Assembly: GCF_002082015.1 (NCBI RefSeq)
Contig: NZ_CP015109.1
Location: 1,557,501 to 1,621,500 of the forward strand
Origin: Sporosarcina ureae
Lineage (GTDB): Bacteria; Bacillota; Bacilli; Bacillales_A; Planococcaceae
Length of the DNA: 64,000 nucleotides
Direction: 5' to 3'
Below, one piece after another: positions 39,273 through 47,992 of this stretch. Every line of letters begins with the position of its first letter. The stretch's first letter is position 1. The position numbers were made by a program, and so were the translations under genes. The notes beneath the pieces were generated by a model, which did not search any database, was not told where the DNA came from, and saw nothing but the letters and a program-made list of their open reading frames with translations.

Positions 39273-39277
39273 CTTCG

Positions 39278-39646
39278 CTACTTATCACCTGTCTGTTTGC
39301 CATGAATTTTTTCATATAATTCATCTTGCGTAGAAATATCGGCTAGCTTCACTTTCGACCGATAGGCAGCACGGATAATTACGTGCCCAGCAACCGGTGC
39401 CGTCAAAAAAACAAAGCCAATACCAAGAAGCAACCGTACACTGATAAATTTTTCGGAGAAGAGAAAATAGACGAACGCACCGGATAATGTCAATAATACT
39501 GCCAATGTCGAACTTTTCGTCGCAGCGTGTGACCGAGTGTAGACATCCGGTAAGCGGATCAATCCAAAGACACTCAACATACTGGCAATAGCGCCTGTCA
39601 AAATTAATAAAGCCCCTATAAATTCACCGATCTCGCTACCGTTCAA
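39278..39646 (-). CDS. mrpG: Mrp Na+/H+ antiporter subunit G
   Basis: A 122-residue subunit with three membrane segments (starts IGEFIGALLILTGAIASMLSVFGLIRLPDVYTRSHAATKSSTL). The LPDVYTRxHAATK motif is characteristic. It is the last gene of mrpABCDEFG and overlaps mrpF by 11 bp. Confidence 0.94.
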   Translation of the reverse strand: MNGSEIGEFIGALLILTGAIASMLSVFGLIRLPDVYTRSHAATKSSTLAVLLTLSGAFVYFLFSEKFISVRLLLGIGFVFLTAPVAGHVIIRAAYRSKVKLADISTQDELYEKIHGKQTGDK

Positions 39647-39908
39647 CTATTTTCCCCCTCTCGATAAATTTGGAAAATGCGATCGTCCCAATAAAGGAAA
39701 GTATACCAAGAATTAAGATCGCTTCCAAAAATGCTTTTGTATTTAAAATCACCGACACGACGGCAATTGTAGCAATTAAGTTCACTCCGATGACATCGAG
39801 TGCCACCACACGATCTGGAAGTGAAGGACCTAAAATAATACGGATGACCGCCACCAAAATAGTCAATGCGAATAGTATGACCGATATTGTCAACATACCT
39901 GCTATCAT
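39636..39908 (-). CDS. mrpF: Mrp Na+/H+ antiporter subunit F
   Basis: A 90-residue subunit with three membrane segments and the GPSLPDRVVALDVIGVN motif. It overlaps mrpE by 4 bp and mrpG by 11 bp. In B. subtilis MrpF also takes part in bile-salt (cholate) efflux; here it is inferred to be part of the antiporter complex. Confidence 0.94.
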   Translation of the reverse strand: MIAGMLTISVILFALTILVAVIRIILGPSLPDRVVALDVIGVNLIATIAVVSVILNTKAFLEAILILGILSFIGTIAFSKFIERGKIVER

Positions 39909-40387
39909 CGTGTCACCTCCATAATCGCCTTCTCAAAATTTTTCAGTTGCTTAATCAATCCGTCGCGCGATTCCTCGACATCCATTGCGTGAATGTATAA
40001 CTCATTACCCTCGGCAGATACTTCCATCACGACCGATCCCGGTGTTAAGGTAAGTAGCATAGACAGCATGGTCACTTCCACATCACTCGTCAAGATCGTC
40101 TTGTATTTAAAGATCCCTGGCCTGATACGTAGTGTAGGTCGCACGATTTGGGAGATGACCACAATGCTCGACTGCGTCAGTTCCCTGATAAAAATTAACA
40201 AGAGCTTGCAGGCAGCATATACTCTGCGTAAATAGAAATGCGTACCGAAAAAACGGCTCATGACAAATATGATGCCGAGTCCGACTAAAAATCCCATGAA
40301 AAATGTAGTGAATAACAGTTCATCTTCATCAATCAATGTCATCCATAAAAAGGCGATGAATAAATTCAGCAGAAGCTGTAACGGCAT
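39905..40387 (-). CDS. mrpE: Mrp Na+/H+ antiporter subunit E
   Basis: A 160-residue subunit with two or three N-terminal membrane segments and a soluble domain containing LLTLTPGSVVMEVSAEGNELYIHAMDV, the typical TPGTxxxE pattern. It is 16 bp downstream of mrpD and overlaps mrpF. Confidence 0.94.
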   Translation of the reverse strand: MPLQLLLNLFIAFLWMTLIDEDELLFTTFFMGFLVGLGIIFVMSRFFGTHFYLRRVYAACKLLLIFIRELTQSSIVVISQIVRPTLRIRPGIFKYKTILTSDVEVTMLSMLLTLTPGSVVMEVSAEGNELYIHAMDVEESRDGLIKQLKNFEKAIMEVTR

Positions 40388-40403
40388 GTTGTCTCCCCCC
40401 TTC

Positions 40404-41888
40404 CTACTCTAAATCGTCACCCATCACGGCGCGTATATACTGCTTAGGGTCTGCTAATCCATCAGCTGCGTCTTGGATATAAGGTGACAGCAACTCTGCA
40501 CCTATACCTAATCCAATTATGAGTACCGCAAGCAATACGAGTGGTAAACCGATTTTCTTTTGGAATGGTTTCTGGTCGTCTTCACTAATTATCGTTTCTC
40601 CCCAAAAACTATTGAGGAAAATTCGAAGAAGTGAATACAATACACCAATACCCGATAAAAATGACACCGCGAGTAACACGTAAGAACCTGTCTCAATTGC
40701 ACCTAATCCTATATATATTTTTCCGATAAATCCGCTGAATGGCGGAATTCCAGCAATTGCAAGCATTGTCAAGAAAAATAACCAACCGACTAGCGGGTAG
40801 TTTCGAATTAAGCCACTGATTTCATTGAATTTCGAACGCCCCGTCAAATATACGACGGTTCCTGCCAATAAAAACAGCAGTGCCTTACTAATCATGTCAT
40901 GGATTAAATAATAGCTCGCACCTTGGTATGCAGTATTCGTTGCGATGGCTAGACCTGTCAACACAAAACCAACAGAAATAATGACGTTGTAGGAGACAAT
41001 CTGACGTATATCTGAATAGGCTATGGCTCCGAGACAACCGGCAACCATTGTAACAATAGCTAGCACACCGATGATTTTATAAATGACTGGATCATGTATA
41101 AATATTAATGTGAACATACGATACAGCGCATAAATTCCGACTTTCGTCAGTAACGCACCGAACAGTGCAGCGACCGCAGTAGGTGGTGCTGAATAAGAAC
41201 CTGGCAACCAGAAATAAAGTAGTAAGCCTGCCTTCAAACTAAAGACAATCAAGAAAATAATTGCGATCAACGTCAGTAGCGGTCCTTGTCCCGTTTCTGC
41301 TACACGTACAGCGATATGTGCCATGTTTAACGTACCTAGTACACCGTACAAATACGCGATGCCCAACAAAAAGAACCAAGAAGCTAACACATTGATCAAT
41401 ACATACGTCATACCTTCCTTTAACTGTGTTTTGCGCCCTCCAAGAGTCAGTAGCACATAGGAAGCTAGTAACATGACTTCAAAACAAACAAATAGGTTAA
41501 ATAAATCACCAGTCAGAAATGAGCCATTGACTCCTGCCACCAAAAACAGGAAGAACGGATAGAAGAACATTGACTCTGTCTCAATCCCTGTCATAGCGAA
41601 TGCATATAGTAAAATAATACTGGAAACAGCGCATGCACCCAGTACTAGTAACATCGCAAATGAATCGCCTACAAATAAAATACCGTGCGGTGGCAACCAA
41701 TCCCCAAAGTCTAAACGCATGATGCCATTCAGATGTATGTGATGGAGACAATAAGCAGCTACAGCAGCGGAAGCCATCGTCGTCAGTAAACTAAGCATAC
41801 GTTGTACGCGAATATAAGGACGTAAAAATACTAAAATCACACCTACCAAAACAGGCAGGATCATAGGCAACACCAATATATTATTCAT
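40404..41888 (-). CDS. mrpD: Mrp Na+/H+ antiporter subunit D
   Basis: About 494 residues, homologous to the NuoN/M/L proton-pumping subunits, with about 14 membrane segments (CFEVMLLASYVLLTLGG, KAGLLLYFWLPGSYSAPPTAVAALFGALLTKVG). The essential Glu in FEVML and the Lys in SLKAGLLLYFWLP are present. ATG 41888 (MNNILVLPM) is used; it overlaps mrpC by 8 bp. Confidence 0.95.
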   Translation of the reverse strand: MNNILVLPMILPVLVGVILVFLRPYIRVQRMLSLLTTMASAAVAAYCLHHIHLNGIMRLDFGDWLPPHGILFVGDSFAMLLVLGACAVSSIILLYAFAMTGIETESMFFYPFFLFLVAGVNGSFLTGDLFNLFVCFEVMLLASYVLLTLGGRKTQLKEGMTYVLINVLASWFFLLGIAYLYGVLGTLNMAHIAVRVAETGQGPLLTLIAIIFLIVFSLKAGLLLYFWLPGSYSAPPTAVAALFGALLTKVGIYALYRMFTLIFIHDPVIYKIIGVLAIVTMVAGCLGAIAYSDIRQIVSYNVIISVGFVLTGLAIATNTAYQGASYYLIHDMISKALLFLLAGTVVYLTGRSKFNEISGLIRNYPLVGWLFFLTMLAIAGIPPFSGFIGKIYIGLGAIETGSYVLLAVSFLSGIGVLYSLLRIFLNSFWGETIISEDDQKPFQKKIGLPLVLLAVLIIGLGIGAELLSPYIQDAADGLADPKQYIRAVMGDDLE

Positions 41889-42213
41889 CTTGTCGCCCTC
41901 GCAATCTAGGTCCACGGCCAGCCTCTTGATACACACGGTAAGATAATACGAGCAAAAATGCCGTCACTGCGAAGCTGATGACAATCGCCGTCAGAATAAG
42001 TGCTTGCGGCAGAGCGTCTGTATATTCCGCAGCCGTCTCTGTAAGCAAAGGCACATCGCCTTTTTTTAATCCGCCCATCGTCAATAATAATAAATGAATG
42101 GCATGCGACAGGATCGCTGTCCCTAAAATAATTCGCAACATCTCTTTTGATAAGAGTAAATAAACGCCAACTGCCACTAGCACACCAACCAGAAGGGTAA
42201 TTAATGTCTCCAT
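41881..42213 (-). CDS. mrpC: Mrp Na+/H+ antiporter subunit C
   Basis: A 110-residue NuoK-like subunit with three membrane segments (starts METLITLLVGVLVAVGVYLLLS; the ILGTAILSHAIHLLLLTMG segment and the DALPQALILTAIVISFA segment are typical). It overlaps mrpB by one base and mrpD by eight. Confidence 0.95.
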   Translation of the reverse strand: METLITLLVGVLVAVGVYLLLSKEMLRIILGTAILSHAIHLLLLTMGGLKKGDVPLLTETAAEYTDALPQALILTAIVISFAVTAFLLVLSYRVYQEAGRGPRLRGRQDE

Positions 42214-42638
42214 TACTCCACATCCTCACTGATTCCCAAAATAATGGTCACGACAACACCGAGGACAGTCAGTGCGACTCCCGCTTCAAAAATCGTCATC
42301 GTTCCAAGTTCCGTCTCACCAAAAACAGGTAAATCTACAAGCCATGTCGTTTGTGACAGGAAGGACTCACCAAACAATAACGACAACATTCCGGTACTAA
42401 CCGCAAGCAACACGCCAAGTGCCGCCACTCGCTTAAAATCAAACGGTGTTCCCCGGTGAACCGTTTCTATGCCATAAACTAAATACAATAATACAAACGC
42501 AGAAGAAAGCACAAGCCCGCCAATGAAGCCGCCACCCGGATTATTATGCCCCGATATAAACAGCTCCACGCCAAACGTCAAGATGATGAAGAACACAATC
42601 CGCGTCACCGTCTGTAAGATCACATCATTTTTCTTCAG
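42213..42638 (-). CDS. mrpB: Mrp Na+/H+ antiporter subunit B, probable CTG start
   Basis: About 141 residues with four membrane segments and the FISGHNNPGGGFIGGL signature. AAGGGAG lies 9 bases upstream of CTG 42638, and residues KKND before VILQTVTR align with the QQND/KHND-type starts of S. aureus and B. subtilis homologues as I remember them. The nearest conventional start is GTG 42623, which would cut five residues and lies just behind the mrpA stop. Using CTG gives a 14-bp overlap with mrpA. The downstream body is certain; the start is not. Confidence 0.85.
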   Translation of the reverse strand: MKKNDVILQTVTRIVFFIILTFGVELFISGHNNPGGGFIGGLVLSSAFVLLYLVYGIETVHRGTPFDFKRVAALGVLLAVSTGMLSLLFGESFLSQTTWLVDLPVFGETELGTMTIFEAGVALTVLGVVVTIILGISEDVE

Positions 42639-45039
42639 TGTGATCCACTCCCTTCTTGCGTCGAAGCTTGACCAATGAATAGACCCCAAGGCCTGCGATA
42701 AACAATACCAATACCTCAAGCATCGTATCGAATGCACGGAAGTCACCGAGTATCGTATTCACTACATTCAAACCCCCAGCAAGCCGTGATGCCGTTTCAT
42801 AATAGATGGAAATAGACGGATACAATGAATGGCCTTGCACGAGCAAAGCGATAACGGTAACAGAAACACCCGAAGCCGCTGCAATCAGTCCATTTCGTAC
42901 GCGCATGGAAATCGACTTATGTTCGTTTTTCCACTCTGGTAAATAATAGAAGCACAGTAAGAACAGCACCGTTGTAACCGTCTCGACAATTATTTGCGTC
43001 AAAGCCAAATCTGGCGCACGGAATACGACAAATAGAATAGCGATTGAATAGCCCAACACACCGTTAAGAATAATGGCAGTAATCCTGGATTTAGCAAATA
43101 AAATCGCTACGCTCGAACACATCATCACAAAAATAATAATGCTTTCATTGATCTCGATCACAGCATCATTTGAGAAGTCAAAGATGAATTGCTGGAAACC
43201 TAGCAAACCTATTCCGACAAGTCCGATGAATAACAGCATGATATATGCAATGTAATCTCGTACTGATCCAGTCATATATGTTTTCGTCACGATAGAAGCC
43301 ACACGTTCTATTCGTTGTAACCATGCATTATATAAGCGATCAAGTGTCCATTGTAAAAAACCTACACTATAAATCCACTTCCAGTAACGTAATAATCCAT
43401 ATAACAAAACGCCCAGGATAATTACGCCGATCGTCATGAAGATTGGCATCTCCCAACCATGCCACACGTGTATTTCGGGTACTAGACCATGCATCCCTTC
43501 AAATTGTGGATATACTGCATTCATTGCTGGCCCTAAAATATACGTACCGAGCAAATTCGGGAAGATGAAAATAAGTACAACTAGACTGCCAAGTACCATA
43601 GGTGAAATCAACATTTGAATCGGCGCCTCACGGGCAGGTCGTTGTCCAGGAGCCGGTGCGTGTACTTTACCGAAAAACGTCTGAAACACGATGATCATAC
43701 AATAAATAAATGTGAATACACTGCCGACCCACGCAATAATTGGAAACAATAGGACCAACGAATCCACTGATAATAGATTAGCTTCTTTTAATGATAGCAT
43801 GGCTTCAAAAAATAATTCCTTACTTAAGAAGCCGTTGAATGGCGGTAGTCCTGCCATAGAAAAGCTGCCGATCAGCGCAATGGTAAACGTGATGGGCATG
43901 ATTGTCGCCAAACCACCAAGCCGTTTAATATTACGTGTTCCTAGCTCATGATCTAAAATACCAACGACCATAAATAAAGAACCTTTAAAGGTAGAATGGT
44001 TAATCAAATGAAATAGTGCAGCGAATGTAGCAGCGGTGAATAACGCTATTTGCGTGCTCTCAGAAGAAGCAAATGCTAATGAACCGATACCAAGCAAGCT
44101 CATGATCATACCTAGCTGACTCACTGTGGAGAACGCAAGTAACGCTTTTAGATCCGTTTGCTTTACCGCATTGACAGATCCCCACAACATCGTCAATAGC
44201 CCTACACAAGATACGACATAAAACCATGTCGCATGGCCTGCGAAAATCGGGGTAAATCGCGCTACTAAATAAATACCCGCTTTAACCATCGTAGCGGAGT
44301 GTAAGTAGGCACTAACAGGCGTAGGAGCTTCCATCGCATCAGGTAGCCAAATATGGAATGGAAACTGTGCAGACTTAGTGAAAGCGCCAATCAACACAAG
44401 CAACATTGCAGGTATGAACAATGAATCTGCGGCAATCACTTCCCGCATAGAAATTAGTTCCTGTAAATTGAATGTTCCTGTTATTGTGTAAAGTATTAAA
44501 AATCCAGCTAGCATAAAAATACCACCTGTGACGGTAATCAACATCGATTTCTTCGCACCATACCTTGACTGTTTCCGGTGAGACCAGAAAGCAATAAGTA
44601 AGAAGGAAGAAATACTCGTCAATTCCCAGAAGACATACAGGACGATTAGGTTATCGGATAACACAACGCCCAGCATAGCCCCCATGAACAACAGTAAATA
44701 TGTATAAAAGCGACCAATCGCTTCCCGTTCAGAAAGATAATAGATTGAATACAATACAACTAGACTACCGATGCCTGTGATCAGCAACGCAAAAATCATA
44801 CTCAATCCATCTAAATGCGTGGAAAAATAGACATCAGCAGAAGGAATCCAAGAAAACGAATATAAATAAGACGCTCCATCCGAAAGTGAAGGAACGAGAC
44901 GAATCAGTAAGATAAACAAGAACAGTGGAATGGTAATTACGAACCAACCGATCCGTCTTCCAGTCAAAACTTTGTGTATAAACGGAATCAGACACGCGGC
45001 GATAAATGGAATGAATATTGCTAGTAAGACAGTGATCAA
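42625..45039 (-). CDS. mrpA: Mrp Na+/H+ antiporter subunit A
   Basis: About 804 residues: an NuoL-like antiporter body (VLYVFWELTSISSFLLIAFW, SAQFPFHIWLPDAMEAPTPVSAYLHSATMVKAG) plus the C-terminal MrpA extension with NuoJ-like segments (SVAILFAKSRITAIILNGVLGYSIAILFVVFRAPDLALTQIIVE). TTG 45039 is used, with GGAGGTG five bases before it, and starts at the family position. It is the first gene of the complete mrpA-G operon, which exports Na+ (and perhaps K+) and supports alkaline pH tolerance. Confidence 0.95.
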   Translation of the reverse strand: MITVLLAIFIPFIAACLIPFIHKVLTGRRIGWFVITIPLFLFILLIRLVPSLSDGASYLYSFSWIPSADVYFSTHLDGLSMIFALLITGIGSLVVLYSIYYLSEREAIGRFYTYLLLFMGAMLGVVLSDNLIVLYVFWELTSISSFLLIAFWSHRKQSRYGAKKSMLITVTGGIFMLAGFLILYTITGTFNLQELISMREVIAADSLFIPAMLLVLIGAFTKSAQFPFHIWLPDAMEAPTPVSAYLHSATMVKAGIYLVARFTPIFAGHATWFYVVSCVGLLTMLWGSVNAVKQTDLKALLAFSTVSQLGMIMSLLGIGSLAFASSESTQIALFTAATFAALFHLINHSTFKGSLFMVVGILDHELGTRNIKRLGGLATIMPITFTIALIGSFSMAGLPPFNGFLSKELFFEAMLSLKEANLLSVDSLVLLFPIIAWVGSVFTFIYCMIIVFQTFFGKVHAPAPGQRPAREAPIQMLISPMVLGSLVVLIFIFPNLLGTYILGPAMNAVYPQFEGMHGLVPEIHVWHGWEMPIFMTIGVIILGVLLYGLLRYWKWIYSVGFLQWTLDRLYNAWLQRIERVASIVTKTYMTGSVRDYIAYIMLLFIGLVGIGLLGFQQFIFDFSNDAVIEINESIIIFVMMCSSVAILFAKSRITAIILNGVLGYSIAILFVVFRAPDLALTQIIVETVTTVLFLLCFYYLPEWKNEHKSISMRVRNGLIAAASGVSVTVIALLVQGHSLYPSISIYYETASRLAGGLNVVNTILGDFRAFDTMLEVLVLFIAGLGVYSLVKLRRKKGVDHTEEK

Positions 45040-45336
45040 TCTAACACCTCCCAGAATGGATTGTTTATAAGTATCAATAGAATGCGCAGAGACTCTTGAC
45101 TGCACACTGTACGTTATGCATAATGAGACTCTAAGCATAGAGTACAATCTCTACTCGAAAGTATACACTACTTTATCAAAAACCGCATAAAAAGCGCGGT
45201 CAGCATACTGTAAGGTCAGGTTCGTAAACCTATATACAGGATGGGGTTCTCTGTTGAAATTGCAACGGAAAGCATTTCTCTAAAGTTTGAACCCGTTAGT
45301 AATAATATATAGAATTCGAAGAGGTGATGAGTCATT

Positions 45337-46011
45337 ATGGGCAAAATGAAAAGCCGTATGGACGAGGGAATTCTCGTTTGTGTGTATTACGGTCCAAATG
45401 GTGAACGTCTCATTAATAGAGGGTATAAAATTGCAACTATCATGGATTGTCCGCTCTATATTTTGACGGTTGATCCGGCTCCACTCGATGATTTCGACGT
45501 GGATAAGTCTGAGTATATTGACCGCTGGAAAGAGCTTGCAGATGAGTTAGAAGTGGAAGCGTTCATTATTCGTGACGATGAAAAGCGCCCTACCGCAAAA
45601 GTGATTAAAGAAGTGGCTCACCAATACGGTATTACACAAATCATCATCGGACAAACTGCGCAAAGCCGCTGGGAGGAAATTACAAAAGGCTCTTTCATGA
45701 ACGTCTTGTTGAGAGAAATTCCATTTGTTGATTTCCATGTTATGTCAGTGGATCGGGCGATAAAGAGTGAGACAGAAGGATCGTTTGAAAAAGGCGTACG
45801 TGCGTATTTGATTCCGGATGGCGATACTTTCCGTATCAACTTCACACTTTCGAAGCATGCTCAATACGAGGGAATCTTCTTTAAAGAGATTGGGACCGAC
45901 TTCAACAACGGGATTTTTAAATTTATGCAAAATAGTAAGATATGCCAGGTGCAAATAGAAGACGATCAGGTACTCGACTCAAGCAAGATTCAATGCAAGA
46001 TAGGAAAATAA
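45337..46011 (+). CDS. Universal stress protein (UspA/KdpD-Usp type)
   Basis: A 224-residue cytoplasmic protein. Residues about 10-140 form a Usp/adenine-nucleotide alpha-hydrolase fold, closest in look to the Usp part of KdpD (GILVCVYYGPNGERLINRGYKIATIM and ITQIIIGQTAQSRWEEITKGSFMNVLLREIPFVDFHVM). The C-terminal about 80 residues are not recognised. No kdp genes are nearby. It may be a nucleotide-binding stress protein; whether it responds to potassium or salt is inference from the adjacent divergent mrp operon. Confidence 0.8.
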   Translation: MGKMKSRMDEGILVCVYYGPNGERLINRGYKIATIMDCPLYILTVDPAPLDDFDVDKSEYIDRWKELADELEVEAFIIRDDEKRPTAKVIKEVAHQYGITQIIIGQTAQSRWEEITKGSFMNVLLREIPFVDFHVMSVDRAIKSETEGSFEKGVRAYLIPDGDTFRINFTLSKHAQYEGIFFKEIGTDFNNGIFKFMQNSKICQVQIEDDQVLDSSKIQCKIGK

Positions 46012-46018
46012 CATCCTG

Positions 46019-46048
46019 AGAGATGTCCCGGAATGGGGCATCTCTTTT
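46019..46048 (+). terminator. Terminator after the Usp gene
   Basis: AGAGATG-TCCCGGAATGGGG-CATCTCT hairpin followed by TTTT, just downstream of the stop. Confidence 0.8.
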
Positions 46049-46108
46049 GCATCGATTTAAATTCAGGATCTAAGAGTTTATGAAAAATTAATGGTACGTA
46101 CGGAGGGA

Positions 46109-46154
46109 TTGGCACTTTGTAAGGGTCACTTCAAGGGCCCCTACAAAGTGCCAA
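46109..46154. repeat. Isolated inverted repeat
   Basis: Two perfect 13-base arms TTGGCACTTTGTA / TACAAAGTGCCAA, extended by an inner GGG/CCC after one mismatch, around a loop of about 12 bases. There is no T-run and no gene in the 250-bp Usp-murB gap, so it is neither a clear terminator nor a known operator. Function unknown. Confidence 0.6.
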
Positions 46155-46203
46155 TTGCTTACTTCTACTCTTTCCACCAGCCTTTCCCCCAACTTTTCAC
46201 GTC

Positions 46204-46252
46204 AAAAAGAGCTGTCTGCGAAGTCATTACATAATGACTTCGCAGACAGCTC
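46204..46252 (-). terminator. Terminator of murB
   Basis: A perfect 21-bp inverted repeat (GAGCTGTCTGCGAAGTCATT and its complement) around a two-base loop, followed by TTTTT on the minus strand, just behind the murB stop. Confidence 0.93.
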
Positions 46253-46264
46253 CTGTCGCTACTG

Positions 46265-47185
46265 TTATTCCGAAAGTTCTTCTCCTACAATTTTCACTTC
46301 CATCTCCAGGTCAATTCCAAAATTCTTCTTCACTTCCGACTTGACCATCTCAATCGTCTGAATATAATCTGCTGCTGTCGCGTTGTTCTTATTGATGATG
46401 AAACCTGCATGTTTAGTAGACACTTCCGCTCCACCAAACCCTTTACCTTGCAAGCCGCTATCCTGGATCAACTTTCCAGCAAAGTAGCCCGGCGGACGTT
46501 TGAACACACTTCCTGCTGATGGGTATTCAAGTGGCTGTTTGGATTCACGTTGAAACGTTAAGTCAGCAACTGCCGCGTCAATATCACACTGTTCACCCTG
46601 AGTGAGCCAGAACTCTGCAGATAAAACGTAGTAGCCCTCTGTAGTAATGATACTTTTACGGTAACCTAGCTCCAACTCATCTTTTGAAAGCACGAAAATT
46701 TTTCCGGTAACATCCATGACAGTGGCATGATGAATAATATCTTTAATTTCTCCACCGTAAGCTCCTGCGTTCATTGCCATTGCGCCGCCAATTGAACCCG
46801 GTATTCCACAAGCAAACTCCAGTCCTGTTAAACAAGCCATTGTTGCTTCTTTGGACGCATCAATAATATTCGCGCCAGCTTCCGCTATCATTCTAGTACC
46901 ATCAATCTTGATAGCATTGAAATTTGCCATATACAACACAATTCCTCGAACGCCACCGTCCCGAACGACCATATTGGAACCATTCCCCAGCAACAAAATA
47001 GGAATTTTATGATTATAAGCATAGCTAACGACTGCTTGCACTTCTTCTATTGTGCCAGGTGCCGCGACAACATCCGCTTTACCACCCAGACGTGTTTTCG
47101 TATATTTGTTTAGTGGCTCATCAAGTACTAACCAACCGCTTTTTATGTTCTTTTGAAGATCTTCAAACCATCGATGTTTTGACAT
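46265..47185 (-). CDS. murB: UDP-N-acetylenolpyruvoylglucosamine reductase MurB
   Basis: A 306-residue FAD enzyme. FAD-binding LLLGNGSNMVVRDGG and the GIPGSIGGAMAMNAGAYGGE stretch, the YRKS motif and the SAGSVFKRP serine proton donor are present, with a short C-terminal KHAGFIINKN region as in type IIb MurB. It reduces enolpyruvyl-UDP-GlcNAc to UDP-MurNAc in the cytoplasm. It stands alone rather than in a dcw cluster. Confidence 0.96.
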   Translation of the reverse strand: MSKHRWFEDLQKNIKSGWLVLDEPLNKYTKTRLGGKADVVAAPGTIEEVQAVVSYAYNHKIPILLLGNGSNMVVRDGGVRGIVLYMANFNAIKIDGTRMIAEAGANIIDASKEATMACLTGLEFACGIPGSIGGAMAMNAGAYGGEIKDIIHHATVMDVTGKIFVLSKDELELGYRKSIITTEGYYVLSAEFWLTQGEQCDIDAAVADLTFQRESKQPLEYPSAGSVFKRPPGYFAGKLIQDSGLQGKGFGGAEVSTKHAGFIINKNNATAADYIQTIEMVKSEVKKNFGIDLEMEVKIVGEELSE

Positions 47186-47288
47186 CTACATCAAGTCCTT
47201 TCAGTATACGTGTCCCCTGTTTTACGGAAACAAACTTATCCATCTATTAGTATGCTTGCAATCAGTCCGTTTGACAAGGTTTTTCATT

Positions 47289-47317
47289 TTGACTTTCAAC
47301 GTTTTTTCCTTTACAGT
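47289..47317 (+). promoter_or_regulatory. SigmaA-type promoter for yceI
   Basis: TTGACT, 17-bp spacer, TACAGT, ending 35 bp before the GTG start. A second TTGAC at 47271 has no -10 at proper spacing. Confidence 0.65.
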
Positions 47318-47351
47318 TTAGCTAACTAAATATCCATAAGGAGGAGTGAAA

Positions 47352-47867
47352 GTGAATACATGGAAAGTAGATCCTCAGGCGTCCACTGTCGGTTTTTCCG
47401 TTCCACATATGATGGTATCAACTGTCACGGGGACGTTTGAAAAATTTTCAGGAGAATTACAAGGAAACATAGCGGATCTGACGAAAGCTAAGATTGATTT
47501 TCGAGTAATCGTTTCTTCCATCCAGACGAAGAATAGAGACCGTGATCTACATCTATGCTCCGGGGACTTTTTTGATGCCGAAACTTTCCCCGAAATGGCA
47601 TTCTCTTCTCGCGCAATTTATCACGATACAGATGGCAGATATCAAATGTTGGGAGACTTGACTGTTAAACAAACAACCAAAAGAGCAATATTTTACATCG
47701 CTCCTCAAGAAATAACCGTATTCGGTGCTACATATTTCGTTGAGGGTGAAATCAAACGAAAAGAATTTGGGTTAATGTGGAATCGTGCAATCGAAGCTGG
47801 TGGTGTGATGGTTGGAGAGATAATAGATATTAAGATGTCGGTTGTAATTTGCAAAGATGAAATATAA
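47352..47867 (+). CDS. YceI-family lipid-binding protein
   Basis: About 171 residues of the YceI lipocalin-like family: NTWKVDPQASTVGFSVPHMMVSTVTGTFEKFSG, then FRVIVSSIQTKNRDRDLHLCSGDFFDAETFPEMAF. YceI proteins bind isoprenoid or fatty chains in an open barrel. GTG 47352 is preferred to a GTG two codons earlier because AAGGAGG then has 7-base spacing. No signal peptide is visible, as in other Gram-positive members. Confidence 0.88.
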   Translation: MNTWKVDPQASTVGFSVPHMMVSTVTGTFEKFSGELQGNIADLTKAKIDFRVIVSSIQTKNRDRDLHLCSGDFFDAETFPEMAFSSRAIYHDTDGRYQMLGDLTVKQTTKRAIFYIAPQEITVFGATYFVEGEIKRKEFGLMWNRAIEAGGVMVGEIIDIKMSVVICKDEI

Positions 47868-47907
47868 CGGAAGCACCATGAATTGACGGTCTGTTTCAAG
47901 ACAAATT

Positions 47908-47957
47908 AAAAAAGACTGAAGACGAAACTCTTCATTCTATAGAGTTTTCTTCAGTCC
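47908..47957 (-). terminator. Terminator of the DsbA-like gene
   Basis: GACTGAAGA...TCTTCAGTC arms with inner complementary ACTCT/AGAGT and a T-run on the minus strand, about 35 bp behind the stop codon. Confidence 0.85.
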
Positions 47958-47992
47958 TATAAAGCGGTTCAATTTTATTGTCTTTTTATTAC

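Noticed and set aside
42244..42459. Plus-strand frames inside the mrp operon and other long genes
   Set aside because: Antisense shadows of strongly supported genes with no signals of their own.
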